Below the pieces are notes generated by a model. It ran no database searches and had not been told where the DNA came from. It saw only the letters and a list, made by a program, of their open reading frames with translations. Shown piece after piece: positions 32,647 to 42,082 of a stretch of 64,000 nucleotides of DNA. Within the stretch, counting starts at the first letter, position 1. Every line of letters starts with the position of its first letter. The stretch spans positions 895,501 to 959,500 of the forward strand of contig NZ_CP084758.1 in NCBI RefSeq assembly GCF_020535565.1, read 5' to 3'. This stretch comes from Shinella sp. XGS7 (GTDB taxonomy: Bacteria > Pseudomonadota > Gammaproteobacteria > Burkholderiales > Burkholderiaceae_C). Made by a program: the position numbers and the translations under genes.

Positions 32647-33180
32647 TCAGGCGGGCTGTTCGGCCAGCTGCTTGAGGTGGCCCAGGCCGTCCTCGAAATC
32701 GGCGCCGACCATGCGGTCCATGCTGATGAACAGGCCGATCAGCTTGGACATGAAGGGCGAGGGGCCGGCCATGCTCCAGCGCAGCTCGGTGCCGCCACCG
32801 CTGAGGGGCTGGAGCACGAACTCGGCCTGGTTCTGCGCCTCGAAGGGCTTGAGGAAGTCCAGGCGCATCAGCACCTTGCGGCCGGGCTGGACTTCGGTGA
32901 TCTCCATGCGGCCGGTGCCCACCTTCTGGCTCTCCCAGGCATAGGCCGCGCCCACGCCGGCCTTGCTGGCGCCAAAGGTGTAGCGGAGCTCGGGGTCCTT
33001 GCGCTCCCAGGGGTTCCAGCGCTTGAACTGCTGCAGATCGCTGATCAGGGCATAGACGCGCTCGGGCGGCGCCTGGATGCGGGCGCTGCGTTCCACGCGG
33101 AAGCTGTCGGGCCGGCTCGCGGCCAGGATCAGCACCAGGGCCAGCAGGCCGACAAAGAGCAGGGCAAAGGTCTTGATCAT
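32647..33180 (-). CDS. membrane-anchored SRPBCC (polyketide cyclase-like) protein
   Basis: A 177-residue protein with an N-terminal membrane helix (FALLFVGLLALVLILAAS) and an SRPBCC/START-like ligand-binding fold (VERSARIQAPPERVYALISD, FKRWNPWERKDPELRYTFG). The ligand is unknown. It lies in the ECF42 operon between the YCII gene and the VOC gene. Confidence 0.85.
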   Translation of the reverse strand: MIKTFALLFVGLLALVLILAASRPDSFRVERSARIQAPPERVYALISDLQQFKRWNPWERKDPELRYTFGASKAGVGAAYAWESQKVGTGRMEITEVQPGRKVLMRLDFLKPFEAQNQAEFVLQPLSGGGTELRWSMAGPSPFMSKLIGLFISMDRMVGADFEDGLGHLKQLAEQPA

Positions 33181-33207
33181 GGGGGCTCCCTCGGGTCTGG
33201 CGCGGGC

Positions 33208-33591
33208 TCAGGCCGCTGTTGCGAAATCTTCCATCTCGTAGAGCTGGCGCAGCTCGATCACACCGCCATCGCCCTCGCGGCCGAAGGGCGCCGGAAAGCG
33301 CCGCGCCCATTCCATGGCCTCCTCGCGGGAGCGCACCTGGATCAGGGTGTAGCCGGCAATCAGCTCCTTGGTCTCGGCGAAGGGGCCGTCCAGCACCCGG
33401 CCCTGGCCGTTCTGGTAATGGATGCGCCAGCCCTCGCGGCTGGGCCGCAGGCCGGCGCCGTCCAGCAGCACGCCGGCCCGGGCCAGCTCCTCGTGATAGG
33501 CCACCATCTCCTGCATCAGGGGCTCGTCAGGGCGGGGCAGCACGCCGGCCTCGCTCTGGGCGGTGGCGCGAACAATGATCATGAATCGCAT
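33208..33591 (-). CDS. YCII-related (DGPF-domain) protein
   Basis: A 127-residue YCII-like protein with the diagnostic DGPFAETKELIAGYTLIQV motif. DGPF proteins are the conserved partners of ECF42 sigma factors; their activity is unproven. It is the first gene of the four-gene leftward operon, so the operon promoter should lie just right of 33591. Confidence 0.92.
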   Translation of the reverse strand: MRFMIIVRATAQSEAGVLPRPDEPLMQEMVAYHEELARAGVLLDGAGLRPSREGWRIHYQNGQGRVLDGPFAETKELIAGYTLIQVRSREEAMEWARRFPAPFGREGDGGVIELRQLYEMEDFATAA

Positions 33592-33882
33592 GGTCTCTCT
33601 CCTGGGATGGGGGCCGGCAGCCGCTTGCGCCGGCCTTCTTCTGCACGACGGTCTGGACCGCGGCTTCTCGACAGGCCGCGGCGCTTCAAGGCCCTTTCAG
33701 CGCCCATTCAAGGGTTTTCACCGAGGGATCCGGGCCGGGACGGCCCGTGTGCGAATGGCACAGGCAGGCGGCAGTACGTACTGGTTTATGCCGATGTATC
33801 GCTGAAATACGATAAATATATTTACCTCAGTTCAACGCCAGGACGGCCCAAAGCCCAGGCCGCCCGCATCCAAGGAGCAGAC
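33592..33882. promoter_or_regulatory. divergent regulatory region with palindromes
   Basis: This 291-base gap separates the ECF42 operon from the catabolic operon. Close to the latter are TATCG (33797-33801) with its inverted copy CGATA (33810-33814), then the perfect 12-bp palindrome TAAATATATTTA (33813-33824), an AT-rich island in GC-rich DNA. These are likely promoter or operator sites of the catabolic operon. No regulator gene is adjacent. Confidence 0.55.
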
Positions 33883-34806
33883 ATGAGTACCCCCCACCAG
33901 CCGCGCTGGACCGGCATCTTCCCGGCCGTGACGACCAAGTTCCATGCCGATGAACGCATCGATGCCGAAGGCACGGCCAAGCACATCGACTTCCAGATCC
34001 GCAACGGCATCCACGGCCTGGTGACCTGCGGCTCCCTGGGTGAGGCCAGCACCCTGAGCCTGGAGGAGAAGGTGGAAGTGGCGCGCATCGCCCTGCAGGC
34101 CGCCGAGGGCCGCATCCCGGTGCTGGCCAATGTCTCCGAGACCAGCACCCGCGAGGCCCTGCGCTATATCGAGGCCTGCAACAAGATCGGCGTGGCCGGC
34201 TATATGGTCATGCCCTCGGTCATCTATGTGGCCGATGCCCGCGAGGCCATGCTGAATGTGCGCACCATGGCCGAGGCCGCCCAGAAGCCCATCATGGTCT
34301 ACAACAACCCGGTGGCCTACCGCGTGGATCTGAAGCCCGAGCACATGCAGGAGCTGGCCGACTGCAAGTGGATCGCCGCCATCAAGGAAAGCACCGGCGA
34401 CATCCGCCGCATCACCGATCTGCGCAATGCCCTGGGCGACCGCTACCAGCTCTTCTGCGGCGTGGACGACCTGGCCTATGAGGCCCTGGCCCTGGGCGCC
34501 GACGGCCTGCTGGCCGGCGTGGGCTGCACCTTCCCGCGCGAGACCGTGGCCCTGTTCGAGCTGATGAAGGCCGGCCAGTGGGCCGAGGCGCTCAAGCTCT
34601 ACCAGTGGATGACGCCCATGCTGCACCTGGATGTGTCCAACAAGCTGGTGCAGAACCTGAAGCTCATCGACGTGGTGGCCGGCGTGAGCAGCGAGCATAT
34701 GCGCAAGCCCCGCCTGCCCCTGATCGGCGAGGAGCGCGCCTTCGTCACCGCCGTGGTCGAGAAGGCCCTGGCCAGCCGCCCCGAGCAATACCGCTCCGTC
34801 GCCTGA
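33883..34806 (+). CDS. dihydrodipicolinate synthase/N-acetylneuraminate lyase family protein
   Basis: A 307-residue TIM-barrel aldolase/dehydratase. The family Tyr is in IMVYNNPVAY and the Schiff-base Lys in IAAIKESTGDIRR. An AAGGAG ribosome-binding sequence precedes the ATG. It leads an operon with a TRAP transporter and an alpha-ketoglutarate-semialdehyde-type dehydrogenase. That context favours a catabolic dehydratase or deaminase (sugar-acid or hydroxyproline route yielding alpha-ketoglutarate semialdehyde) over lysine biosynthesis. The exact substrate cannot be read from sequence. Confidence 0.88.
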   Translation: MSTPHQPRWTGIFPAVTTKFHADERIDAEGTAKHIDFQIRNGIHGLVTCGSLGEASTLSLEEKVEVARIALQAAEGRIPVLANVSETSTREALRYIEACNKIGVAGYMVMPSVIYVADAREAMLNVRTMAEAAQKPIMVYNNPVAYRVDLKPEHMQELADCKWIAAIKESTGDIRRITDLRNALGDRYQLFCGVDDLAYEALALGADGLLAGVGCTFPRETVALFELMKAGQWAEALKLYQWMTPMLHLDVSNKLVQNLKLIDVVAGVSSEHMRKPRLPLIGEERAFVTAVVEKALASRPEQYRSVA

Positions 34807-34816
34807 GGACAGCGCC

Positions 34817-35437
34817 ATGCAAGACCCTGCTGCACCGACGCGACACCTCTGGGCCCGCTGGGTGCAGCAGGCCTCCGGCGCCATCCTGGCGCTGGAGCGT
34901 CTGGCCCTGATGGGCCTGATGGGTCTGCTGACCCTGCTGATCCTGCTCAACGTCGTCACCCGCTACACGGGCATGCCCATCTACTGGGTGGACGAGGCCT
35001 CGGTCTACACCGTGGTCTGGCTCTGCTTTGTGGGCGCCTCGGCCATGACGCGGCTGCGCCTGGACTTCGCGGTGACCCTGCTCACCGACTGGCTCAGCGA
35101 GCGCAATGCCCGGCGGGTCAAGGCCCTGGCCACCTTCGGCGTGCTGCTCTTCGGCCTGGCCCTGCTGACCATGTGCTGGGTCTGGATGGACCCGGTGGGC
35201 ATCGCCCGCTACGGCTTCGACGCCAAGGCCTATGCGGCCGACAGCTTCAACTTCCTCTACACCGAGCGCACCCAGACCCTGAACTGGCCCAGCTGGGCCG
35301 TGCAGCTGGTGCTGCCGCTCTTCGGCATCGGCTTCACGGTGCATGCCGCGGCCAATCTGGTGGAGGACCTGGGCCTGCGCCCGCGGGCCGAGATTCGCGG
35401 CTTTGATCTCGGCAATGCCGAGGAAACGGTGAATTGA
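34817..35437 (+). CDS. TRAP transporter small permease (DctQ-type)
   Basis: A 206-residue inner-membrane protein with four predicted helices (LALMGLMGLLTLLILLNVV, VVWLCFVGASAM, ALATFGVLLFGLALLTMCW, AVQLVLPLFGIGFTV) and the DctQ motif IYWVDEASVYTVVW. It pairs with the large permease that starts one base after its stop (35439). With the periplasmic protein it would import an organic or sugar acid using the sodium gradient. Confidence 0.92.
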   Translation: MQDPAAPTRHLWARWVQQASGAILALERLALMGLMGLLTLLILLNVVTRYTGMPIYWVDEASVYTVVWLCFVGASAMTRLRLDFAVTLLTDWLSERNARRVKALATFGVLLFGLALLTMCWVWMDPVGIARYGFDAKAYAADSFNFLYTERTQTLNWPSWAVQLVLPLFGIGFTVHAAANLVEDLGLRPRAEIRGFDLGNAEETVN

Positions 35438-35438
35438 G

Positions 35439-36704
35439 ATGAGCACCGGCATCTTCTTCCTGCTCGTGATGCTGCTGGGCGTGCCCATCGGCGTCTGCCT
35501 CTGCCTCTCGGGCATCGTCTACATCTATGCCAGCGACGCCCAGGTGCTGTTCCAGTCCTTCCCCAGCCAGATGTTCGGCGGGGTGGACAGCTACGGCCTG
35601 ATCGCCATTCCGCTCTTCATCCTGATCGGCGAGATCATGAGCAGCGGCGGCATCACGCGCCGCCTGGTGGAGCTGGCCATGGGCTTTGTGGGCTCCGTGC
35701 GCGGCGGCCTGGCCTACGTGAACATCCTGGCCAACATGATGCTCGCCTCCATCATCGGCTCCGCCACCGCCCAGGTGGCCATCATGTCCAAGATCATGGT
35801 GCCGGAGATGGAGAAGCAGGGCTATGACAAGACCTTCGCGGCCGGCGTCACCGTCTACGGCGGCATGCTGGGCCCCATCATCCCGCCCTCGGTGATGTTC
35901 GTGGTCTACAGCGTGCTGGCCCAGGTGGCCGTGGGCGACATGCTGATGGCCGGCCTGCTGCCCGGCATCCTGCTGACCCTGCTCTTCTTCGTGGTCATCG
36001 CCTGCATGGGCTATTTCTACAAGTACCCGCGCAGCGAGAAGAAGAGCCTGCGCGAGCGCGGCCGCATCATCCTGCGCGCCTCGCCCACCTTGCTGATCCC
36101 CGTCGTGATCGTGGGCTCCATCCTGGCCGGCGTGGCCAACCCCACCGAGTCGGCCGCCGTGGGCGCCGTGGTCTCGGCCCTGGTGGGGCGCTTCGTGACC
36201 CGCGAGTTCCGCTTCGCCATGCTGCCGCAGATCCTGCTGCGCGCCGCCGTGTACTCGGCCATCGTGCTCTTCCTGGTGGCTGCCGCCGCGGTCTTCTCCT
36301 GGCTGCTGATCTACGGCAAGGTGCCCCAGGCCGCCGCGGCCTGGATCCAGACCGTGGCCAAGGACCCGGTGAGCTTTCTGCTGATCACCAATGTGATCCT
36401 GCTGGTGATAGGCACCGTGATCGACGGCATTCCCGGCCTGATCATGACCGTGCCCATCCTGCTGCCCATCGCCACCGAGATCTATCACATCGACCCGCGC
36501 CACTTCGGCGTGGTGGTGGTGGTGAACCTGGTGCTGGGCCTGATGTCGCCGCCGGTGGGTCTGAGCTTCTTCGTGGCCGCCGCCGTCACCGGCGCCAAGC
36601 CCGGAAAGATGTTCCTGGTCACCTTGCCCTTCTTCCTGATCTGCTGCGTGGCCCTGGTGCTGCTCTCGCTCTTTCCCAGCCTCTCCCTCGGCCTGCTGAA
36701 CTGA
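35439..36704 (+). CDS. TRAP transporter large permease (DctM-type)
   Basis: A 421-residue polytopic membrane protein. DctM family motifs include FPSQMFGGVDSYGLIAIPLFIL, ITRRLVELAMGFVGSVRGGLA, MLGPIIPPSVMFVVYS and the C-terminal LMSPPVGLSFFVAAAVTGAK. The 421-residue length is normal. It forms the transport channel with the DctQ-type subunit. Confidence 0.95.
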   Translation: MSTGIFFLLVMLLGVPIGVCLCLSGIVYIYASDAQVLFQSFPSQMFGGVDSYGLIAIPLFILIGEIMSSGGITRRLVELAMGFVGSVRGGLAYVNILANMMLASIIGSATAQVAIMSKIMVPEMEKQGYDKTFAAGVTVYGGMLGPIIPPSVMFVVYSVLAQVAVGDMLMAGLLPGILLTLLFFVVIACMGYFYKYPRSEKKSLRERGRIILRASPTLLIPVVIVGSILAGVANPTESAAVGAVVSALVGRFVTREFRFAMLPQILLRAAVYSAIVLFLVAAAAVFSWLLIYGKVPQAAAAWIQTVAKDPVSFLLITNVILLVIGTVIDGIPGLIMTVPILLPIATEIYHIDPRHFGVVVVVNLVLGLMSPPVGLSFFVAAAVTGAKPGKMFLVTLPFFLICCVALVLLSLFPSLSLGLLN

Positions 36705-36733
36705 ACCCCCACCCACCCCAGAAAGGTTCCGCC

Positions 36734-37723
36734 ATGACCCTGCTGACCCGCCGCCACTTCGTCCAAGCCAGCGCCGCGCTGGCCGCTCCGGCCTTCATCG
36801 GCCAGGCCCGCGCCCAGGGCAAGGAGTTCCGCCTGGGGCTCATCACCCCGGCCGGCCATTCCTGGAACCGCGCCGCCCTGGCCTTTGGCGAGGCCCTGAA
36901 GAAGGAGACCAACGGTCGCCTCAGCGCCACCGTCTTCCACTCCGGCCAGCTGGGCAATGAGGCGGCCATGATGCAGCAGCTGCAGACCGGCGCCCTGGAC
37001 ATGGGCTGGATCCAGGCCGCCGAGCTGGGCTCGCGCGTGGCCAGCATCGCCTCGATCAACGCGCCCTATCTGGTGCGCTCCACCACCGATGTGGCCAAGC
37101 TGGTGCGCCACGAGGCCGCGCTCAAGCTGCTGGAGGTGCTGCCGCGCGAGACCGGCACCGTGGGCCTGGGCTGGGGCATCACCGGCATGCGCGTGGTCTT
37201 CTCCACCAAGGAGATTGCCGGCGTCAAGGACCTCAAGGGCATGAAGCTGCGCATCAACCCCACGCCGGTCTACCGCGACTTCTACCAGTCCCTGGGCGCC
37301 GCGCCCACGCCCATCCCCACGCCCCAGGTCTTCGACGCCATGGCCAATGGCCAGGTGGACGGCCTGGAAGCCGATATCGAGTTCTCCTGGAACCAGCGCT
37401 TCGACAAGGTGGCCAAGGCCATGCTGCAGATGAACGCGCTCTTCATGCCCTTCGCCCCCCTGGTCTCGGGCCGGGTGTGGAAGGACCTGGACGCCAAGGA
37501 CAAGGAGCTGATCCGCGGTCTGGTGCGCCAGAGCCTGGACGCGCAGATCCGCGACATCGTCACCACTGAGCTGGGCCTGATCGAGCGCTTCAAGGCCGTG
37601 CCCTTCGCCATCCGCACCGAGCCCGGCCTGGACACCGCCGCCCTGGCCCGCGAGTTCGACAAGGTCTGGCTGCCCAAGGCCCCGCAGATCGCCGAGCTGC
37701 GCAAGGTGGGAGCCACGCTGTGA
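36734..37723 (+). CDS. TRAP transporter substrate-binding protein (DctP-type)
   Basis: A 329-residue periplasmic receptor. TRRHFVQASAALAAPAFIG followed by ARAQG is a Tat-type signal peptide. The DctP family is shown by LKGMKLRINPTPVYRDFYQS, with the Arg that grips a carboxylate, and NGQVDGLEADIEFSW. It binds an unknown carboxylate or sugar acid and passes it to the permease. Its stop overlaps the dehydrogenase GTG start. Confidence 0.93.
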   Translation: MTLLTRRHFVQASAALAAPAFIGQARAQGKEFRLGLITPAGHSWNRAALAFGEALKKETNGRLSATVFHSGQLGNEAAMMQQLQTGALDMGWIQAAELGSRVASIASINAPYLVRSTTDVAKLVRHEAALKLLEVLPRETGTVGLGWGITGMRVVFSTKEIAGVKDLKGMKLRINPTPVYRDFYQSLGAAPTPIPTPQVFDAMANGQVDGLEADIEFSWNQRFDKVAKAMLQMNALFMPFAPLVSGRVWKDLDAKDKELIRGLVRQSLDAQIRDIVTTELGLIERFKAVPFAIRTEPGLDTAALAREFDKVWLPKAPQIAELRKVGATL

Positions 37724-39294
37724 GCGTGTCCACGATCACCGGCGAGCAGCTGATCGGTGCCGGCGCGCGCTACGGTCGGGCCGGCGAGCTGCAGGCCTGG
37801 AGCATGCTGCAGGGCCAGGGCTTGCCCGAGCGCTTTGGTGGCGGCGACGCGGCCGATGTGGACGCCGCCTGCCGCCTGGCCCAAGCCGCCTTCGACCCCT
37901 TCCGCCAGACCCCGCCCGAGACCCGCGCCCGCCTGCTGGAAGCCGTGGCCCAGGGCCTCGTGGACCTGGGTGAGGCGCTGATAGCGCGCGCGCACCAGGA
38001 AACCGGCCTGCCGGTCGCGCGCCTGCAGGGCGAGCGCGGCCGCACCACCGGCCAGCTCCGCCTCTTCGCCCGCGTGCTGCGCGAGGGCCACTGGCAGGGC
38101 CAGCGCTGGGACCCCGCCCAGCCCGAACGCCAGCCCCTGCCACGGCCCGATCTGCGCCTGCGCCAGATCGGCCTGGGCCCGGTGGCCATCTTCGGCGCCA
38201 GCAACTTTCCCCTGGCCTTCTCGGTGGCGGGCGGCGACACAGCCTCGGCCCTGGCGGCCGGCTGCCCGGTGGTGGCAAAGGCCCACCCGGCCCACCCCGG
38301 CACCTCGGAGCTGGTGGGCCGCGTGATCCAGCAAGCCGTGCGTGAGCTGCAGCTGCCCGAAGGCGTGTTCTCCCTGCTGCACGATGCGGGCACCGCCCTG
38401 GGCCAGGCCCTGGTGGCGCACCCGGCCATCCAAGCCGTGGGCTTCACCGGTTCGCGCCGCGGCGGCCTGGCCCTGCTGGCCACGGCCCAGGCCCGGCCCC
38501 AGCCCATCCCGGTGTTTGCCGAGCTCAGCGCGGTGAACCCCGTCTTTCTGCTGCCCGGCGCCCTGAAAAGCCGCGCCGCGGCCCTGGCCCAGGGCTTTGC
38601 CGATTCGCTCACCCTGGGTGTGGGCCAGTTCTGCACCAACCCCGGCCTGCTGCTGGCCCTGGACGGCCCGGAGCTGGACGCCTTCCTGGCCGCCGCCGGC
38701 CCCGCCCTGCAGGCCAAGCCCGCCGCGCCCATGCTCACACCGGGCATTGCCGCCGCCTACACCAGCGGCAGCGCCCGGCTCTGCGCCCAGCCGGGCGTGC
38801 AGGTCCAGGCCCAGGGCCCCGGTGCCCTGCTGGCCACCGCACCGGCCAGCGCCTTCCTGGACAACCCGGCCCTGCACGAGGAGGTGTTCGGCCCCACGGC
38901 CCTGCTGCTGCGCTGCCGCGACGAGGCGGAGCTGCTGCGCGTGGCCGAGGCCCTGGAAGGCCAGCTCACCGCCAGCCTGCATGCCGAGCCCGAGGACGCC
39001 GCGCTGGCGCGCCGCCTGCTGCCAGTGCTGGAGCGCAAGGCCGGCCGCATCCTGGGCCGGGGCTTCCCCACCGGCGTGGAGGTCTGCGATGCCATGGTGC
39101 ACGGCGGCCCCTGGCCCGCCACCACCAGCCCCCAGCACAGCTCGGTGGGGAGCCTGGCCATCCAGCGCTTTCTGCGCCCGGTCTGCTACCAGGACCTGCC
39201 GGACTGGCTGCTGCCCGAAGCCCTGCAGGACGCCAATCCGCAGGCCCTCTGGCGCCTGGTGGATGGCCGGATGCAGACGCCCGTGCTCGACTGA
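37720..39294 (+). CDS. aldehyde dehydrogenase, alpha-ketoglutarate-semialdehyde (2,5-dioxovalerate) type
   Basis: A 524-residue NADP-type aldehyde dehydrogenase of the KGSADH family. FGASNFPLAFSVAGGDTASAL begins the cofactor fold, GFTGSRRGGLAL is the nucleotide site, FAELSAVNPVF carries the general-base Glu and GVGQFCTNPGLLL the catalytic Cys. The GTG start overlaps the DctP stop. It would oxidise the semialdehyde from the DapA-type step to alpha-ketoglutarate, ending the pathway. Confidence 0.9.
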   Translation: MSVSTITGEQLIGAGARYGRAGELQAWSMLQGQGLPERFGGGDAADVDAACRLAQAAFDPFRQTPPETRARLLEAVAQGLVDLGEALIARAHQETGLPVARLQGERGRTTGQLRLFARVLREGHWQGQRWDPAQPERQPLPRPDLRLRQIGLGPVAIFGASNFPLAFSVAGGDTASALAAGCPVVAKAHPAHPGTSELVGRVIQQAVRELQLPEGVFSLLHDAGTALGQALVAHPAIQAVGFTGSRRGGLALLATAQARPQPIPVFAELSAVNPVFLLPGALKSRAAALAQGFADSLTLGVGQFCTNPGLLLALDGPELDAFLAAAGPALQAKPAAPMLTPGIAAAYTSGSARLCAQPGVQVQAQGPGALLATAPASAFLDNPALHEEVFGPTALLLRCRDEAELLRVAEALEGQLTASLHAEPEDAALARRLLPVLERKAGRILGRGFPTGVEVCDAMVHGGPWPATTSPQHSSVGSLAIQRFLRPVCYQDLPDWLLPEALQDANPQALWRLVDGRMQTPVLD

Positions 39295-39343
39295 GCATCG
39301 GCTGAGGCATCATGGCGTCCGCCCCCGAAACAGGAGCCGCGCC

Positions 39344-39742
39344 ATGAGCCAGGACCCCGTCACCAGCCTGCCCGCTGAGCTGCTGCAAGGCAGCTGCCAC
39401 TGCGGGGCCGTGCGCCTGCAGCTGCCCGCAGCACCGCTCAAGGCCACCGACTGCAACTGCTCGATCTGCCGGCGCCTGGGCGCGGTCTGGGCCTATTACG
39501 AATTCGGCACGGTGCGCATCGAGGGCCATCCCGAGCACACGGCCGACTACATCCAGGGCGACCGCACCCTGCGCACGGTGCGCTGCGCCCATTGCGGCTG
39601 CACCACCCATTGGGAACCGCTGGCGCCCGAGCCCGGCGCCCAGCATGGTGTGAACCTCAACAACTTCGACCCGCGACTCAAGGCCGGCGCGCGGGTGCGG
39701 CGCTTTGATGGCGCCGACACCTGGACCTTCTTCGACGAATGA
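39344..39742 (+). CDS. GFA-family (glutathione-dependent formaldehyde-activating-like) protein
   Basis: A 132-residue zinc-binding protein of the GFA/CENP-V fold. The metal Cys motifs are GSCHCGAVRLQL, CNCSICRRLGAVWAYY and VRCAHCGCTTHW. Most members have no proven reaction; the formaldehyde-activating role is known only for a few. It is downstream of the catabolic operon but separated by 49 bases, so linkage is uncertain. Confidence 0.88.
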   Translation: MSQDPVTSLPAELLQGSCHCGAVRLQLPAAPLKATDCNCSICRRLGAVWAYYEFGTVRIEGHPEHTADYIQGDRTLRTVRCAHCGCTTHWEPLAPEPGAQHGVNLNNFDPRLKAGARVRRFDGADTWTFFDE

Positions 39743-39761
39743 GGCCCGCGCCGCCTCGCGC

Positions 39762-40118
39762 TCAATCCTCGTAGCAGGTGCCGATGCGGCGCACCTCCAC
39801 CGTGGCCCAGGCCGCTGCGGGGCAGCGGCCGGCTTCCTCGATGGCCTGTTCCAGGGTCTCACAGCTCAGCAGGAAGTAGCCGCCCACCATCTCCTTGACC
39901 TCGGCGAAGGGGCCGTCCAGCAGCCGGGGCTTGCCTTCGGGCGCCTGCAGGCGCACGGCGTGCTGGGTGGACGCCAGGGCATTGCAGCCCAGCAGCAGGC
40001 CGCGGCGGTCCAGATCGGCGGCGTAATCCATCATCTGCTGGTAGGCCTGCTCGCCCTCGGCGCGGCTGCGCGCCTGGCGCTGGCCCATGGGTTCAACAAT
40101 CAGCAGCATGTAGGACAT
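39762..40118 (-). CDS. YCII-related (DGPF-domain) protein
   Basis: A 118-residue second DGPF protein (LDGPFAEVKEMVGGYFLLSC), similar in fold to the one at 33208 but not in a sigma-factor operon. It is convergent with the GFA gene. Function unknown. Confidence 0.85.
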   Translation of the reverse strand: MSYMLLIVEPMGQRQARSRAEGEQAYQQMMDYAADLDRRGLLLGCNALASTQHAVRLQAPEGKPRLLDGPFAEVKEMVGGYFLLSCETLEQAIEEAGRCPAAAWATVEVRRIGTCYED

Positions 40119-40238
40119 CCTCGTCTCCCCGTGTGGTCTTGCCGGTCTGGCGGCGTCGATTGTCAGGGCGCAAGGCGGCGGAAAGTGTCAGCAGGCATCA
40201 TGTGGGCTCTCACGCTCCCACCGCTGTACCCCGCCCCG

Positions 40239-41123
40239 ATGCAGATTTCCGCCAACGGCCTTGCCCTCGAAGTTGAAGACCACGGCCCGACCTCGGGCGA
40301 ACCCCTGCTGCTGATCATGGGCCTGGGCATGCAGCTGCTGGGCTGGCCCGATGGCCTGGTGCAGCAGCTGGTTGATGCCGGCTTTCGCGTGATCCGCTAC
40401 GACCACCGCGATGTGGGCCTGAGTCAGGGTCTGGATCATCTGGGTGAGCCCAATGTGGCCCTGGCCTCGATGCAGCATCTGCTGCACCTGCCGGTGAAAA
40501 GCCCCTACAGCCTGGCCGATATGGCCGAGGACGCGCGCGGCCTGCTCGACGCCCTGGGTCTGGCCAGCGCCCATGTCTGCGGCGCCTCCATGGGCGGCAT
40601 GATCGCCCAGCACCTGGCCGCCCGGCACCCGCAGCGGGTGCGCAGCCTGACGGTGATGATGAGCACCTCGGGCGCGCGCCATCTGCCGGGCCCGCGCTGG
40701 CGGGTGCGCTCCGGCCTGCTGGCGCGCCCGCCGGCCGACCATGCGGGCCGCGTGGCCCACAACGCCGATTTCGTGCGCCTGATCGGCAGCCCGGCCTACC
40801 CGGCCGCACCCGGCAGCATCGAGGCCCGCATCGACCGCGCGCTCAAGCGTGCATACCGTCCGCGCGGCCTGGTGCGCCACCTGGCCGCCGTGGCCGCCGA
40901 TGCCGACCGCAGCCCCCTGCTGCGCCAGATCCAGGCCCCCACCCAGATCATCCACGGCGATGCCGATCCCCTGGTGCCCCTGGCCGGCGGCCGCGACCTG
41001 GCGGCCAAGATCCCCGGCGCCCGCCTGGACATCGTGCCCGGTATGGGCCACGACCTGCCCGAGGCCTTGTTTGCCCGCTTCACCCAGGGCATCAGCGAGG
41101 CCGCCGAGCGCCACCGGCCCTGA
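40239..41123 (+). CDS. alpha/beta-fold hydrolase
   Basis: A 294-residue alpha/beta hydrolase from MQISANGLALEVED; an ATG at 40200 would add 13 unconserved residues. The oxyanion region is LIMGLGMQLLGWP, the nucleophile elbow is CGASMGGMIAQHLAA (Ser), the acid is the Asp in IIHGDADPLVP and the catalytic His is in VPGMGHDLPE. The substrate is unknown; the motifs fit esterases of this broad family. Confidence 0.9.
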   Translation: MQISANGLALEVEDHGPTSGEPLLLIMGLGMQLLGWPDGLVQQLVDAGFRVIRYDHRDVGLSQGLDHLGEPNVALASMQHLLHLPVKSPYSLADMAEDARGLLDALGLASAHVCGASMGGMIAQHLAARHPQRVRSLTVMMSTSGARHLPGPRWRVRSGLLARPPADHAGRVAHNADFVRLIGSPAYPAAPGSIEARIDRALKRAYRPRGLVRHLAAVAADADRSPLLRQIQAPTQIIHGDADPLVPLAGGRDLAAKIPGARLDIVPGMGHDLPEALFARFTQGISEAAERHRP

Positions 41124-41229
41124 GCGCGGCCTTCCCCAGTTCTGGGGACTGTCATCAAGCCCTCATGGGCGCGGCTTAGGCTACCGTCCACTGTCATCAC
41201 GTCCCCGCCGGCCTTGCGCCGGCCGCGCC

Positions 41230-42015
41230 ATGCCGCCCGCAGTCCCGCCGCAAGACGCCTCATCGCCGCAGCGCCGTCGGCTGCTCGGTGCCCTGGGCAC
41301 GGCCCTGCTGGGCGGCTGCGCCGGCGCGCCGCGCGCGCGCCCGCCCTCAGCGCACGAGATTCCGCCCTTCAGCGGCGTCCAGCCCCAGGCCGATGGCCTG
41401 CCGCCGGGCTGGCATCCGCATGTGATGCGGCGCGACCTGCCGCCCACCCGCTACGAGCTCACGCAGTACCAGGGCCGGGCGGCGGTGCATGCCCTGGCCC
41501 AGGGCTCGATCTCGGGCCTGCGCTGCGATGTGGACCTGGACCCGCAGCGCACGCCCTGGCTGAGCTGGAGCTGGCGCATCGAGGGCCTGGGCGGCCAGCC
41601 CACCGTGGCCCACGATGATCGCGACGATGCCCCGGCCCGCATCGTGCTGGCCTTCGACGGCGATCTGGGCAGCCTGAATCTGCGCGATCTGCTGTTTCAC
41701 GAGCAGGTGGAGCTCTTCACCGGCCACCGCCTGCCCTTCGCCACCCTGATGTACACCTGGGACGGCGAGGCCGCGCCGGAGAGCGTGCTGCAGTACCCAC
41801 GCAGCAGCCGCATCCGCTACCTGGTGGTGGAGCAGGGCGCGCGGCGCGCCGGCCAGTGGCTGGAGATGCGGCGCCATGTGCTGGAGGACTACCGCCGTGT
41901 CTTTGGCGGCACGCCCGGCCGCATCACCCAGGTGGGCCTGCTGACCGACAGCGACGATCTGCGCAACCGCGCCGAAGCCTGGTTCGGCGATCTGCGCCTG
42001 GAAGCCGGCCCCTGA
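41230..42015 (+). CDS. DUF3047 exported lipoprotein
   Basis: A 261-residue protein. QRRRLLGALGTALLGGC combines twin arginines with a lipobox (LLGGC), so it is probably exported and lipid-modified. The rest matches DUF3047 (LSWSWRIEGL, DDAPARIVLAFDGD, RHVLEDYRRVFGG, ITQVGLLTDSDD). Function unknown. No neighbour explains its role. Confidence 0.82.
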   Translation: MPPAVPPQDASSPQRRRLLGALGTALLGGCAGAPRARPPSAHEIPPFSGVQPQADGLPPGWHPHVMRRDLPPTRYELTQYQGRAAVHALAQGSISGLRCDVDLDPQRTPWLSWSWRIEGLGGQPTVAHDDRDDAPARIVLAFDGDLGSLNLRDLLFHEQVELFTGHRLPFATLMYTWDGEAAPESVLQYPRSSRIRYLVVEQGARRAGQWLEMRRHVLEDYRRVFGGTPGRITQVGLLTDSDDLRNRAEAWFGDLRLEAGP

Positions 42016-42082
42016 TCCGCCCTCGATGTGCCGCCCGGGGCCCGGGACTCATGGCATGCTACTTGCGCGCACAACGCCCATC

